NCBI GenBank assembly: GCA_902584805.1
Contig: CACIBE010000001.1
Location: 143,344-207,343 of the forward strand
Length of the DNA stretch: 64,000 bases
Direction of reading: 5' to 3'
Origin: an uncultured Alphaproteobacteria bacterium
GTDB lineage: Bacteria; Pseudomonadota; Alphaproteobacteria; HIMB59; GCA-002718135
The notes below the pieces were generated by a model. That model did no database searches. It was not told where the DNA came from and was given only the letters and a program-made list of their open reading frames with translations. The position numbers and the translations under genes were made by a program. Of the stretch, positions 47,508-57,779 are shown one piece after another. Numbering within the stretch: position 1 is the stretch's first letter; each line of letters opens with the position of its first letter.

Positions 47508-47813
47508 ATGGCAAAACTAAGCTCAGTCCAAAAAAACTTATTTAGGCAAAAACTTATAAAAAAATTTAAGACAAAACGTGATGCTCTAAAGTCTAAAATT
47601 AAGGACAAAAATATTTCATTGGAGGAAAGAATATCTTATCAAAATAAGTTAAACGATCTTCCTAGAAATGGTTCTGCCATTAGATATAGAAATAGATGTG
47701 AAGTTACTGGTCGACCTAGAGGAAATTATAGAAAATTTGGTCTATCAAGAATTAAATTGAGAGAACTATCAATGTCTGGTGATTTGCCAGGTGTTGTTAA
47801 GTCAAGTTGGTAG
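47508..47813 (+). CDS. rpsN: 30S ribosomal protein S14
   Basis: [51 protein letters not shown]. Confidence 0.98.
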   Translation: MAKLSSVQKNLFRQKLIKKFKTKRDALKSKIKDKNISLEERISYQNKLNDLPRNGSAIRYRNRCEVTGRPRGNYRKFGLSRIKLRELSMSGDLPGVVKSSW

Positions 47814-47822
47814 GAGAATATT

Positions 47823-48221
47823 ATGGCTTTTAATGATTCACTTTCGGATATGCTAGCAAGAATAAAAAATGCGCATCAAGCAAAAAAAGTATCAACTATT
47901 TGTCTTAAATCAAAACTAAATATGAATGTATTAAATGTACTGAAAGTTGAGGGTTATATCAGAGATTTTAAAGATGTAGAGGAAAGAAAAGGAGTCGATA
48001 CAATAAAAATCGAGTTAAAATACTTTAATGGAAGTCCTGTAATAAAGAAAATAAAAAGAATTTCAAAACCTGGTATTAGAAAATATTCTAAAATAAGTGA
48101 GTTAAGTAAACCATATGGAGGATTAGGCATATCAATTCTTTCAACTCCAAAAGGTGTAATGTCAGATCAAGAAGCTAAAAAAAATAATGTTGGCGGCGAA
48201 GTTTTATGTGAGGTATTTTAA
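47823..48221 (+). CDS. rpsH: 30S ribosomal protein S8
   Basis: DSLSDMLARIKNAHQAK...GLGISILSTPKGVMSDQEAKKNNVGGEVLCEVF. Confidence 0.98.
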   Translation: MAFNDSLSDMLARIKNAHQAKKVSTICLKSKLNMNVLNVLKVEGYIRDFKDVEERKGVDTIKIELKYFNGSPVIKKIKRISKPGIRKYSKISELSKPYGGLGISILSTPKGVMSDQEAKKNNVGGEVLCEVF

Positions 48222-48751
48222 TGTCAAGAATAGCTAAAAACCCAATTAAAATCACAAAAGATATTGAGTGCAGCTTTAATGAAGGAATTTTTTCAGTAAA
48301 AGGTAAATTAGGTAAAATTGAAATTCCTGTAAATTCTAATTTTAACATCAATATAAAAGAAGAAGAGGTTCAGGTTGTTCCGTTAAACGAGAATAACAAA
48401 GATCCAAATTGGGGAACCACACGTGCTCTAATTTCAAATTCAATAAATGGTGTAACAGATGGTTTTAGTAAAACATTAGAACTAAATGGAACTGGATATA
48501 GGGCTAGTATTTCAGGATCTAAATTAAAATTGGAACTTGGGTATAGTCATGATATTAATTTTGAAATTCCAACTGATGTAAAAATTGAGTGTCCAAAACA
48601 AAATTTAATTAAGTTAACAAGCATTAATAAAGAAAAATTAGGTGCTGCAGCTGCAAAAATACGTTCATTTAGAAAACCAGAGCCTTTTAAAGGAAAAGGA
48701 ATTAAGTATATGGATGAATATATTTTTAGAAAAGAAGGTAAAAAGAAATAA
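48221..48751 (+). CDS. rplF: 50S ribosomal protein L6
   Basis: MSRIAKNPI...LNGTGYRASISGSKLKLELGYSH...RKPEPFKGKGIKY. Confidence 0.98.
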   Translation: MSRIAKNPIKITKDIECSFNEGIFSVKGKLGKIEIPVNSNFNINIKEEEVQVVPLNENNKDPNWGTTRALISNSINGVTDGFSKTLELNGTGYRASISGSKLKLELGYSHDINFEIPTDVKIECPKQNLIKLTSINKEKLGAAAAKIRSFRKPEPFKGKGIKYMDEYIFRKEGKKK

Positions 48752-48754
48752 TTT

Positions 48755-49087
48755 ATGAAAGATAGAAAACAAAGAGTGAGATACAAAAGCAAAAAGGTAT
48801 CTAGCAGAAATAGATTAAGCGTGTTTAGATCAAATAATCATATTTATGCTCAACTAATAGATGACTCTAAAGGAATAACACTTGCTAGCTCATCTTCTGT
48901 TGAACAAAATATAAAAGATATGAATCTTTCTAGAAAAGAAACAGCTGAAATGATTGGAAAGAATATTGCAAAAAAAATTATATCAAAAGGTATTAATGAA
49001 GTGGCATTTGATAGAGGTAAATACAAATATCATGGTCTAATTAAAATACTTGCAGATGCTGCAAGAGTGGAAGGTCTAAATTTTTAG
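48755..49087 (+). CDS. rplR: 50S ribosomal protein L18
   Basis: [54 protein letters not shown]. Confidence 0.97.
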   Translation: MKDRKQRVRYKSKKVSSRNRLSVFRSNNHIYAQLIDDSKGITLASSSSVEQNIKDMNLSRKETAEMIGKNIAKKIISKGINEVAFDRGKYKYHGLIKILADAARVEGLNF

Positions 49088-49095
49088 AGGAAATT

Positions 49096-49605
49096 ATGTT
49101 TGAAAATGATAAAAATGACTTAAGTGAACATTTAGTAACAATTAATAGAGTTGCTAAAGTTGTAAAAGGAGGAAGAAGGTTTGGTTTTGCAGCAATTATG
49201 ATTGTTGGAGATAATAAAGGAAGAGTAGGTATAGGAACAGGTAAGGCAAAAGAGGTTCCTGAAGCTGTAAGAAAAGCAACTGAAAATGCAAAAACCAAAA
49301 TGATTAGAGTTCATTTAAAGGAAAATAGAACAATTCATCACGACACTGTTGGCCGCTTTGGAGCAGGAAAGGTAATACTGCGAGCCGCTGCCCCTGGAAC
49401 AGGAATTATTGCTGGCGGACCTATGAGAGCCCTATTTGAATCTCTCGGCATCAAAGATGTTGTAGCAAAATCTACTGGTACTTCAAACCCCCATAATATG
49501 CTTAAAGCTACACTTAATGCATTCAAAATGTCTGAGTCTCCAAAATCAGTAGCAGCAAAAAGATCAAAAAAAATTAATGAAATTAACAACAAAAAAAATG
49601 ATTAA
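49096..49605 (+). CDS. rpsE: 30S ribosomal protein S5
   Basis: [48 protein letters not shown]. Confidence 0.98.
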   Translation: MFENDKNDLSEHLVTINRVAKVVKGGRRFGFAAIMIVGDNKGRVGIGTGKAKEVPEAVRKATENAKTKMIRVHLKENRTIHHDTVGRFGAGKVILRAAAPGTGIIAGGPMRALFESLGIKDVVAKSTGTSNPHNMLKATLNAFKMSESPKSVAAKRSKKINEINNKKND

Positions 49606-49607
49606 TT

Positions 49608-50066
49608 ATGAAAATTAATGAATTAAAATCAACGCTTACTTCAAATAAAAAAAATAAAAGAAGAGGTAGAGGGTCTGGATCTGGTCTTGGAAAGACTTCA
49701 GGAAGAGGTGTAAAAGGTCAAAAGTCTCGATCCGGAGTATCAATTAACGGTTTTGAGGGTGGTCAAATGCCATTGTATAGAAGATTGCCTAAAAGGGGTT
49801 TTAAAAATCCTTTTAAACTTAAAACTCAAAATATTAGTTTTAAGATGATTAACCAAATTATTGAAAAGTATAAAATTAACCCTGAACAAATAAGTGAAGA
49901 TGAACTTTTTGATAAAAAAATATTCAAAAAGGCTAAGGGCAAATTAAAACTTCTCAATGTAGGAGAGTTACAAAAGCCAATTAATTTACAGGTATCTTAT
50001 GCTTCAAAAAAAGCAATAGAGGCTTTAGAAAAATTTGGTGGAAAAATTAAACTTACTAAGAAATAA
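49608..50066 (+). CDS. rplO: 50S ribosomal protein L15
   Basis: RGRGSGSGLGKTSGRGVKGQKSRSGV...GFEGGQMPLYRRLPKRGF. Confidence 0.98.
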   Translation: MKINELKSTLTSNKKNKRRGRGSGSGLGKTSGRGVKGQKSRSGVSINGFEGGQMPLYRRLPKRGFKNPFKLKTQNISFKMINQIIEKYKINPEQISEDELFDKKIFKKAKGKLKLLNVGELQKPINLQVSYASKKAIEALEKFGGKIKLTKK

Positions 50067-51406
50067 TGGCTTCAACTGCAGACAGACTAGCAAATAATTT
50101 AAATTTTGGTGCTTTAGGAAAGGCTACAGAGCTTCGACAAAGACTTCTTTTTACATTAGGTGCATTAATTGTTTTTAGATTAGGCACATTTTTACCGATT
50201 CCAGGTATCAACCCTATTGCTTTACAGCAATTTTTTGAACAGCAATCTTCTGGTATTTTAGGAATTTTTGATACTTTCTCAGGTGGAGCATTAGGAAGAA
50301 TGGGTATTTTTGCATTAGGAGTTATGCCATACATATCTTCTTCTATCATTATGACATTAATGCAATCAGCTATACCTCATCTTAAATCTCTTAAAGAGCA
50401 AGGTACTAAAGGCAGAAGACAGTTGCTTCAATACACTAGATATACAACTGTAGTTATTGCTGCTGTTCAAGGATATGGTGTATCAATTGGTTTAGAGTCT
50501 ATGCAGACGACATATGGAAACATAGTTTTTGATCCTGGTTTATTTTTTAGACTTACAACAGTAATAACATTAGTTGGTGGAACTGTTTTTTTGATGTGGC
50601 TGGGTGAACAGATTTCATCAAGAGGGGTTGGCAATGGTATTTCCTTAATTATTACAGCAGGTATAATCGCTAATTTACCAAGCGCGTTTGTTAGCACTCT
50701 TCAATTAGGAAGAACAGGAGAATTAAGTATTGCATTTATATTAGGAATATTAATACTTATACTTTTATTAATAATTTTTATAGTTTTTGTTGAAAAAGCT
50801 CAGAGAAGACTTCCTGTGCAATATCCAAAAAGACAAGTCGGAAACAAAATTTATGGCGGTCAAAGTTCTCACTTGCCATTAAAAATTAATACAGCTGGAG
50901 TTATTCCAGTTATCTTTGCTTCCTCAATTTTACTTCTTCCAAATACAATGTCTGGTTTTGGTGCGGGTTCTTCAAGTGATATTTTTATTTTAATTTCTAG
51001 TTACCTAGGAAGAGGTCAACCTCTTTATTTAGCACTATATGCTGCAATGATTATATTTTTTGGTTTTTTTTATACTTCAATTGTTTTTAATCCAGATGAA
51101 CAAGCTGAAAATTTAAGAAAATATGGTGGTTTCATACCTGGAATAAGACCAGGTGATAATACTGCTGCTTACATTGAATTTGTATTAATTAGATTGACAA
51201 CTATCGGAACAATATATTTAACATTTGTTGCTCTGCTCCCTGAATTTTTATTATCCAGAACTTCTATACCTTTCTATTTAGGTGGCACTGCTCTGCTTAT
51301 AGTAGTAGTTGTAATGATTGATTTTATCACACAGGTTCAATCACATTTATTCCAGCATCAATATGAAGGATTGCTTAAAAAAACAAAATTAAAAGGCAGA
51401 AGATAA
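50066..51406 (+). CDS. secY: Preprotein translocase subunit SecY
   Basis: GTFLPIPGINP, GVMPYISSSIIMTLM, multi-TM. Confidence 0.99.
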   Translation: MASTADRLANNLNFGALGKATELRQRLLFTLGALIVFRLGTFLPIPGINPIALQQFFEQQSSGILGIFDTFSGGALGRMGIFALGVMPYISSSIIMTLMQSAIPHLKSLKEQGTKGRRQLLQYTRYTTVVIAAVQGYGVSIGLESMQTTYGNIVFDPGLFFRLTTVITLVGGTVFLMWLGEQISSRGVGNGISLIITAGIIANLPSAFVSTLQLGRTGELSIAFILGILILILLLIIFIVFVEKAQRRLPVQYPKRQVGNKIYGGQSSHLPLKINTAGVIPVIFASSILLLPNTMSGFGAGSSSDIFILISSYLGRGQPLYLALYAAMIIFFGFFYTSIVFNPDEQAENLRKYGGFIPGIRPGDNTAAYIEFVLIRLTTIGTIYLTFVALLPEFLLSRTSIPFYLGGTALLIVVVVMIDFITQVQSHLFQHQYEGLLKKTKLKGRR

Positions 51407-51407
51407 A

Positions 51408-51980
51408 TTGAGTAACATAATTTTTTTTGGCCCACCTGGAGCAGGAAAAGGTACACAAGCTAAAATAATTTCTGAATACTTAAATGTCTCACATCTTTCA
51501 ACTGGCGATATATTGAGAAAAAAATTATTAGAAAATGATAGTTTGGCAAGTGAACTAAAAAAAATTATGGCCTCTGGTAATTTAGTTTCTGATGATATTT
51601 TGAATTCAATCGTATCTTCAAGATTAATTAAAGAATCCACTAAAGGGTTTATTTTAGACGGCTATCCAAGAACTTTACATCAGTCAGAATTTCTCAATAA
51701 TTTTCTCTCTGAAACATCCAGCTCAATAAATTATATTTTTAATATTCAAATAAATTTTGAAACTTTAAAAAATAGGATACTAAAAAGATCATCAGAAGAA
51801 AGCCGAGAGGACGATAATATTAATGTTATTGAAACGAGATATAATGAATATCTAAATTCAACACAAAAAGTGTCTACCTTTTACAAAGATAAATATAAAA
51901 CTATCTTCTACGAAATAGATGGATCTTTAGAAATTGAAGAAATTACGCAAAATATCAAACAAATTTTAAAAAAATCATGA
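51408..51980 (+). CDS. adk: Adenylate kinase (short, lidless type)
   Basis: FFGPPGAGKGTQAKIISEYLNVSHLSTGDILR; GFILDGYPRTLHQ. Confidence 0.97.
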   Translation: MSNIIFFGPPGAGKGTQAKIISEYLNVSHLSTGDILRKKLLENDSLASELKKIMASGNLVSDDILNSIVSSRLIKESTKGFILDGYPRTLHQSEFLNNFLSETSSSINYIFNIQINFETLKNRILKRSSEESREDDNINVIETRYNEYLNSTQKVSTFYKDKYKTIFYEIDGSLEIEEITQNIKQILKKS

Positions 51981-52067
51981 AAATCAGCCAAAATTCTACA
52001 TATCTCTTCTTGACTACTTATATAATAGTCATGTATTCACCCTCATTCATTTTATTTGGATATCTTT

Positions 52068-52448
52068 ATGGCTAGAATATCAGGTGTTAACATTCCAACT
52101 AACAAAAAAGTTAATATCGCTCTAACTTATATTTTTGGTATAGGAAGAAAGTTTGCCTTAGATATTTGTAAAAATGCTTCAATAGATATTTCTAAGAGAG
52201 TGAGTGAATTAAATGAAGATGAAGTAAATAAAATTAGAGATTTGATTGATAAAGACTACTCTGTAGAAGGTGACCTTAGAAGAAAAATATCTTTAGATAT
52301 TAAAAGATTAAATGATTTAGGGTGCTATAGAGGTCTTAGACACAGAAAAAAATTACCTGTCAGAGGTCAAAGAACACATACAAATGCTAGAACTAGAAAA
52401 GGTAAAGCAGTTGCAATAGCAGGAAAGAAAAAAGTTACTAAAGGATAA
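52068..52448 (+). CDS. rpsM: 30S ribosomal protein S13
   Basis: [29 protein letters not shown] at 52068 rather than the tracked TTG at 52056. Confidence 0.97.
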   Translation: MARISGVNIPTNKKVNIALTYIFGIGRKFALDICKNASIDISKRVSELNEDEVNKIRDLIDKDYSVEGDLRRKISLDIKRLNDLGCYRGLRHRKKLPVRGQRTHTNARTRKGKAVAIAGKKKVTKG

Positions 52449-52449
52449 A

Positions 52450-52830
52450 ATGGCTGAGAAAAAAAAATCTAAAGTTAAAAAAAAAATATCTTCAGGTGTC
52501 GCACACATTGTTTCATCATTTAACAATACAATAATTACTATATCAGATGAAAAAGGAAATGCACTTGCTTGGTCTTCATCTGGTCATAAAGGTTTTAAAG
52601 GATCTAGGAAATCTACACCTTATGCAGCACAAATTGCTGCTGAAGATGTTGGTAATAAAGCAAAAGAATATGGTTTAAAAAATCTCAAAGTAGAGGTCTC
52701 GGGTCCTGGTTCTGGAAGAGAGTCTGCTCTTAGATCATTGCAATCCATTGGATATGTGATTACTTCAATTAAAGATGTAACACCAATCCCTCATAATGGA
52801 TGCAGACCAAGAAAAAGAAGAAGAGTTTAA
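52450..52830 (+). CDS. rpsK: 30S ribosomal protein S11
   Basis: [46 protein letters not shown]. Confidence 0.99.
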   Translation: MAEKKKSKVKKKISSGVAHIVSSFNNTIITISDEKGNALAWSSSGHKGFKGSRKSTPYAAQIAAEDVGNKAKEYGLKNLKVEVSGPGSGRESALRSLQSIGYVITSIKDVTPIPHNGCRPRKRRRV

Positions 52831-52845
52831 ACAAGGAGAATTTAA

Positions 52846-53868
52846 GTGTTACAAAAAAATTGGAGTGAATTAATTAAGCCTACAAAGATGGAGGTCAATG
52901 TAGATGAAACAAATGGCAGAATAGGTAAACTTATAGCAGAACCACTTGAGCGTGGTTTTGGTTTAACTTTAGGTAACTCTATAAGAAGAATTCTTCTTTC
53001 ATCATTACAAGGAGCAGCAATAACATCAGTAAAAATAAAAGGTGTTGTGCACGAATTCTCTACTATTCCTGGTGTTAAAGAAGATTTAACAGAAATATTA
53101 TTAAACCTAAAATCTATAGCTGTTAAAGTACATTCACCTGGGTTAAAAAAAATGTATCTTAAGTCTACTGGCTCTGGTGAATTAAGAGCTGGAAATTTTG
53201 AAGCAGACTCTGAGACAGAAATAATGAATCCTGATCAATTAATAATGACATTAGATTCTAATGCAGATGTTGAAATCGAAGCTAATGTTGAAACTGGCAA
53301 AGGTTATGTCTCAGCGGAAGTAGCTGAAGATGAAAACAAATTGATTGGTGAGATTAAATTAGATGCAATGTTTAGCCCAGTTATTAAAGCTACATATAAA
53401 ATTGAAAACAGTAGGGTGGGACAAGTAACAGATTTTGATAAATTAGTTTTTGAAGTTGAAACTAATGGAGCGATAGCACCAGATGATGCTATTGCATTAG
53501 CTGCTAGAATTTTGCAAGACCAATTACAACCATTCATTAATTTTGATGAACCAGAGGTATTGCCTGATCAATCTCAAGTTGAACAATTATCATTTAATTC
53601 AAATTTACTTAAAAAAGTAGAGGAGTTAGAGTTATCTGTTCGCTCTGCTAATTGTCTTAAAAATGATAATATAATCTACATTGGTGATTTAGTTCAAAAA
53701 TCTGAATCAGAAATGCTAAGAACTCCAAATTTTGGTAGAAAATCTCTCAATGAAATTAAAGAAGTCCTTACACAAATGGAATTAAATCTTGGAATGTCTG
53801 TTCCTGATTGGCCTCCAGAAAATATCGATGAACTTGCAAAAAAATATGAGGATCCTTTTAATAAATAA
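52846..53868 (+). CDS. rpoA: DNA-directed RNA polymerase subunit alpha
   Basis: [34 protein letters not shown]-terminal [18 protein letters not shown]. Confidence 0.99.
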   Translation: MLQKNWSELIKPTKMEVNVDETNGRIGKLIAEPLERGFGLTLGNSIRRILLSSLQGAAITSVKIKGVVHEFSTIPGVKEDLTEILLNLKSIAVKVHSPGLKKMYLKSTGSGELRAGNFEADSETEIMNPDQLIMTLDSNADVEIEANVETGKGYVSAEVAEDENKLIGEIKLDAMFSPVIKATYKIENSRVGQVTDFDKLVFEVETNGAIAPDDAIALAARILQDQLQPFINFDEPEVLPDQSQVEQLSFNSNLLKKVEELELSVRSANCLKNDNIIYIGDLVQKSESEMLRTPNFGRKSLNEIKEVLTQMELNLGMSVPDWPPENIDELAKKYEDPFNK

Positions 53869-53873
53869 CTTTT

Positions 53874-54311
53874 ATGAAGCATAACATCAAAAATAAAAAA
53901 CTAAATAAAACTAGTTCTCATAGGAAAGCGATGTTTATGAACATGTCAAATGCACTCATTAAACATGAACAAATAACAACTACTTTAGCAAAAGCAAAAG
54001 AACTTAGAAGATTTGTCGAAAAAATAATAACTCTCGGTAAAAATGGTGATTTGCTATCAAGAAGGAAGGCCATTTCTATTTTGCAAGATCAAAAGATGTC
54101 TAAAAAAGTTTTTGATATTTTAGCTGATAGATATAAAAACAGAAGTGGTGGATACACACGTATTATAAAACTTGGTAATAGATTTGGTGATAATGCACCC
54201 ACTGCGGTAATCGAGCTTGTTGACAGAGATGAAAATGCTAAAGGGCTCGATAGTGGACCAGTAATTGAAAAAAAATCTACGGAAGAAGTAGAACAACAAC
54301 CTCCAATTTAG
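53874..54311 (+). CDS. rplQ: 50S ribosomal protein L17
   Basis: [37 protein letters not shown]. Confidence 0.98.
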   Translation: MKHNIKNKKLNKTSSHRKAMFMNMSNALIKHEQITTTLAKAKELRRFVEKIITLGKNGDLLSRRKAISILQDQKMSKKVFDILADRYKNRSGGYTRIIKLGNRFGDNAPTAVIELVDRDENAKGLDSGPVIEKKSTEEVEQQPPI

Positions 54312-54317
54312 AAAATA

Positions 54318-54686
54318 TTGATTAATTTAATTTTTGTAGCTACAGGTGGAGCAACTGGAGCAATACTAAGATATATTCTTACAAACTTAAGCAAAACTAT
54401 ATTTACCTCAAGTATTTATGGAACTCTTACAGTAAATATTATAGGCTGTTTTTTGATTGGATATCTTGTAACTTCAGATTTCTCAAAAAACATAAACGAA
54501 AATTTTGTTAAATTTTTTTTAATTATAGGTTTACTTGGATCATTTACTACTTTTTCAGCATTTTCCTATGAACTTGTTAATTTAATTATTTCTAAAAAAA
54601 TCCTTATAGCATTTATATATATTTCTATGTCAATATTCGTCTGCATTTTATTTACATACTTTGGAATGTTAATTAATAAGTTTTAA
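54318..54686 (+). CDS. crcB: CrcB-type fluoride exporter
   Basis: GGATGAILRYIL, GTLTVNIIGCFLIGYL, GLLGSFTTFSAFSYE; TTG start. Confidence 0.93.
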   Translation: MINLIFVATGGATGAILRYILTNLSKTIFTSSIYGTLTVNIIGCFLIGYLVTSDFSKNINENFVKFFLIIGLLGSFTTFSAFSYELVNLIISKKILIAFIYISMSIFVCILFTYFGMLINKF

Positions 54687-54687
54687 T

Positions 54688-55602
54688 TTGATAAAAAAAA
54701 TACAAATTAAGAAAGATTACGAAGTTAGGCTTGATAAGTATTTAAAGAACTTATTTAGCTCTCTTACACAAAGTTTTATTGAAAAAAATATAAGAAAGAA
54801 AAATATTTTAATTAATAACTCTCGCACAAAAGCAAATTATGTTGTCAAATTAAATGATAATTTAATTATATTAAATTTTCATGAAGAACTTTACAAAAAT
54901 AAAATAATTTATAAGAAAAATATTAATTTATCAGATAATGATTTAAAAAAGTTTAATAAATCAATTATTTTTCAAAATAACAATTTTTTAATTATCAATA
55001 AGTGGTCAGATATTGCAACACAAGGAGGCAGTAAAGTAAATGTTTCGATTGACCATATAATAAAAAATATTAACCCCGATTATAGACTGGTTCACAGACT
55101 TGATAAAGAGACATCAGGTTTGCTTTTGATTTCGAAAAATTTAAAATATGCAAGATATTTTTCAACACTTTTTAAGCAACATTTAATTACAAAGTTTTAC
55201 ATTGCTTTATGTGAGGGAAGTCCAAAAAATAAAAATTCTAAAGTTCTTTTAAATATAAAAAATAAAAATCAAGAAATTGAGAAAACTATAACTAACTACG
55301 TTGTTATAGGTAATAAAAATAACATAACACAAATTCTATATAACCCTGAAACTGGCAAAACTCATCAATTAAGAAAAGTTTCTAAAAATCTTGGTTGCTC
55401 AATAATAGGTGATCAAAAATATAATATCAATTCTAAGTACAATAATGAAAAACTAATGTTACATGCCTTTGCTTTGAAATTTAGAATTTATGAAGAAAAA
55501 TTTAGTTTTATTTCAGAATTACCCGATTATTTTCTTACTTTTATTAAAAAAAATAAATTAAAATTTAAAGAAAATTTAGAAAAAGAATTAAATAGTTTTT
55601 AA
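54688..55602 (+). CDS. rluC: RluC/RluD-family pseudouridine synthase
   Basis: RLVHRLDKETSGLLLISKN, GKTHQLRKVSKNLGCSIIGDQKY. Confidence 0.87.
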   Translation: MIKKIQIKKDYEVRLDKYLKNLFSSLTQSFIEKNIRKKNILINNSRTKANYVVKLNDNLIILNFHEELYKNKIIYKKNINLSDNDLKKFNKSIIFQNNNFLIINKWSDIATQGGSKVNVSIDHIIKNINPDYRLVHRLDKETSGLLLISKNLKYARYFSTLFKQHLITKFYIALCEGSPKNKNSKVLLNIKNKNQEIEKTITNYVVIGNKNNITQILYNPETGKTHQLRKVSKNLGCSIIGDQKYNINSKYNNEKLMLHAFALKFRIYEEKFSFISELPDYFLTFIKKNKLKFKENLEKELNSF

Positions 55603-56244
55603 TTTGTTTAAAAAAATTTTTTTAAAACCTTCATCAAATTCTTTTTGATCTATTTTAATACCTAACTCATTCAATGAAGTATTTGCATACTCTTTTAATC
55701 CACATGAATGAATAGAATTATAATATTTTAAATCAGGATTAATATTAAAACTCATTCCATGATAAGTAATCCATTTTTTAACTCTAAGACCAATAGCACT
55801 AATTTTTTTTTCCTTATCAAATGTCATTTTATTATTCTTAATTACCCAAATACCCACTCTATCTTTAAATGCTCTTGCTTCAACATTGTAGTTCTTTAAA
55901 AAATCAATTACAGAATTTTCAATTACAGAAATAAACTTTCTTATATCCTTTTTTTTATTATTTAAGTTTAACATAAAATAAACAATTCTTTGGCCTGGTC
56001 CATGATAAGTCGTTTTTCCACCACGATTTGTCTTTAATACTTCTATAACATCTGAATTTAATATTTCATCATCTGAAGCACTTGTGCCTTGAGTAAATAT
56101 ATGATTATGACTAAGAAACCATAGTAATTCTTTTGAATGATTTTCACTTATATCTTTTACTTTAGACTCCATAAATAAAACAGCCTCCTTATAATTTATT
56201 TCTTCATTAGATATTTTAATTTCAATCTGATTCATGTCATACAT
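55588..56244 (-). CDS. lipB: Lipoyl(octanoyl) transferase
   Basis: RGGKTTYHGPGQRIVYFMLNL, KISAIGLRVKKWITYHGMSFNIN. Confidence 0.95.
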   Translation of the reverse strand: MYDMNQIEIKISNEEINYKEAVLFMESKVKDISENHSKELLWFLSHNHIFTQGTSASDDEILNSDVIEVLKTNRGGKTTYHGPGQRIVYFMLNLNNKKKDIRKFISVIENSVIDFLKNYNVEARAFKDRVGIWVIKNNKMTFDKEKKISAIGLRVKKWITYHGMSFNINPDLKYYNSIHSCGLKEYANTSLNELGIKIDQKEFDEGFKKIFLNKLKTI

Positions 56245-56295
56245 ATACTTTATTGATAGTTAATATCCTATCTGATATTTAATTCTAGTATATAT

Positions 56296-56382
56296 GCGGC
56301 TGTGGCGGAATTGGTATACGCGCAGCGTTGAGGTCGCTGTGGGATTTATCCTGTGGAAGTTCAAGTCTTCTCAGCCGCACCA
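56296..56382 (+). tRNA. tRNA-Leu(GAG), CCA encoded
   Basis: GCGGCTG/CAGCCGC acceptor; GCAGCGTTGAGGTCGCTGT anticodon arm; long class II variable arm; CCA. Confidence 0.95.
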
Positions 56383-56388
56383 ATTAAT

Positions 56389-57756
56389 ATGGAAGAAATT
56401 ATAGTTAAAAAAGATGATGATAATTCTAATCAATCAATTCGATTAGTAACTGATTATCTAGAAAATTATAAATATGATAAAATTTTATCTTTTTTAAAAG
56501 ACTTTCATAATGCAGACATAGCAGAAATTCTTCAAAATTTAGATCCAGTTTTAAGATTAAGTCTTCTAAATATAATGGATAAAAATTTTGATCCTGAAAT
56601 CTTAACTTATTTGAATGATAGTCTTAGAGAAGAAATAATTGAAACTTTAGATATAAAACAGTTAGCTAATAATGCAAAAAATTTAGACATAGATGATGCC
56701 GTAGATTTAGCAGAAGATTTAGAAGAAAAAAATCAAAATCTTTTTTTAGAAAACTTAGACAAAGAAGAAAGAACTTTAGTTAAAGAAGGTTTAAATTACC
56801 CTGAAGATTCCGCTGGAAGATTAATGCAAAGAGAATTTGTTGCTATTGATCAATCATGGAATGTTGGTCAAGCAATTGATTATTTGAGAAATAATAAAGG
56901 AAATTTACCTGAAGACTTCTACGATATTTATTTAATTAATGAAAACAAAGAAGCAAAAGGGATAGTTCCATTAGGAAGATTAATGGGCTCAAAAAGAGAA
57001 ATAGAATTAAATTCAATAATAAATAAAGAATTAAGATTAATTGATGTAAATACAGATCAAGAAGATGTAGCTCTTTTATTTAATAAATATGGATTAGTAA
57101 GTGCTCCTGTTATTAACAATCAAAAAAAAATTATTGGCTCAATTACAGTTGATGATGTTGTCGAAGTTATTGAAGAAGAAAGGGAAGAAGATATTTTAAA
57201 GCTTGGAGGCGTAGATCATACTGATTTGTACGAATCAGTTATTAGTACAACAAAATCTAGAATTTCATGGTTAATAGTAAATCTAATGACAGCTGTTGTG
57301 GCTTCAATAGTTATAGGTTTGTTTGAAGCTGCAATAGAAAAAGTAGTTGCTCTAGCTATATTAATGCCAATAGTAGCTTCTATGGGTGCTAACGCAGGTA
57401 CTCAAACCTTAACTGTTGCAGTGAGAGCTATTGCAGTTAAAGAACTAACTACTAGTAATGCAATAAAAATAATAACCAAAGAAACTTTAATCGGTGGCAT
57501 AAATGGTATCATATTCGCTATGATAATATCTTTAATTTCTATTTATTGGTTTGAAAGTTTGATGTTGGGTTTTATAATAGGCCTTGCTATGATACTAAAT
57601 TTACTAATCGCTGGTTTTTCAGGAATTGCAATTCCACTAGTTTTAGATAAACTAAAAATTGATCCTGCTTTAGCATCTGCAGTAATTTTGACTACAATAA
57701 CAGATGTATTTGGTTTTCTTTCTTTTCTTGGATTAGCAACTTTATTTTTAATATGA
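56389..57756 (+). CDS. mgtE: Magnesium transporter MgtE
   Basis: MgtE_N (DFHNADIAEILQNL), CBS domains, C-terminal MPIVASMGANAGTQTLTVAVRA. The tracked start at 56353 is inside tRNA-Leu; ATG at 56389 preferred. Confidence 0.95.
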   Translation: MEEIIVKKDDDNSNQSIRLVTDYLENYKYDKILSFLKDFHNADIAEILQNLDPVLRLSLLNIMDKNFDPEILTYLNDSLREEIIETLDIKQLANNAKNLDIDDAVDLAEDLEEKNQNLFLENLDKEERTLVKEGLNYPEDSAGRLMQREFVAIDQSWNVGQAIDYLRNNKGNLPEDFYDIYLINENKEAKGIVPLGRLMGSKREIELNSIINKELRLIDVNTDQEDVALLFNKYGLVSAPVINNQKKIIGSITVDDVVEVIEEEREEDILKLGGVDHTDLYESVISTTKSRISWLIVNLMTAVVASIVIGLFEAAIEKVVALAILMPIVASMGANAGTQTLTVAVRAIAVKELTTSNAIKIITKETLIGGINGIIFAMIISLISIYWFESLMLGFIIGLAMILNLLIAGFSGIAIPLVLDKLKIDPALASAVILTTITDVFGFLSFLGLATLFLI

Positions 57757-57779
57757 TTAAGTCTATTTAAGTTAAATCA

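Noticed and set aside
57757-57779. Possible riboswitches near mgtE, crcB or bioY
   Set aside because: Gaps upstream of these genes are far too short (roughly 5-25 nt) for M-box, fluoride or other known aptamers.
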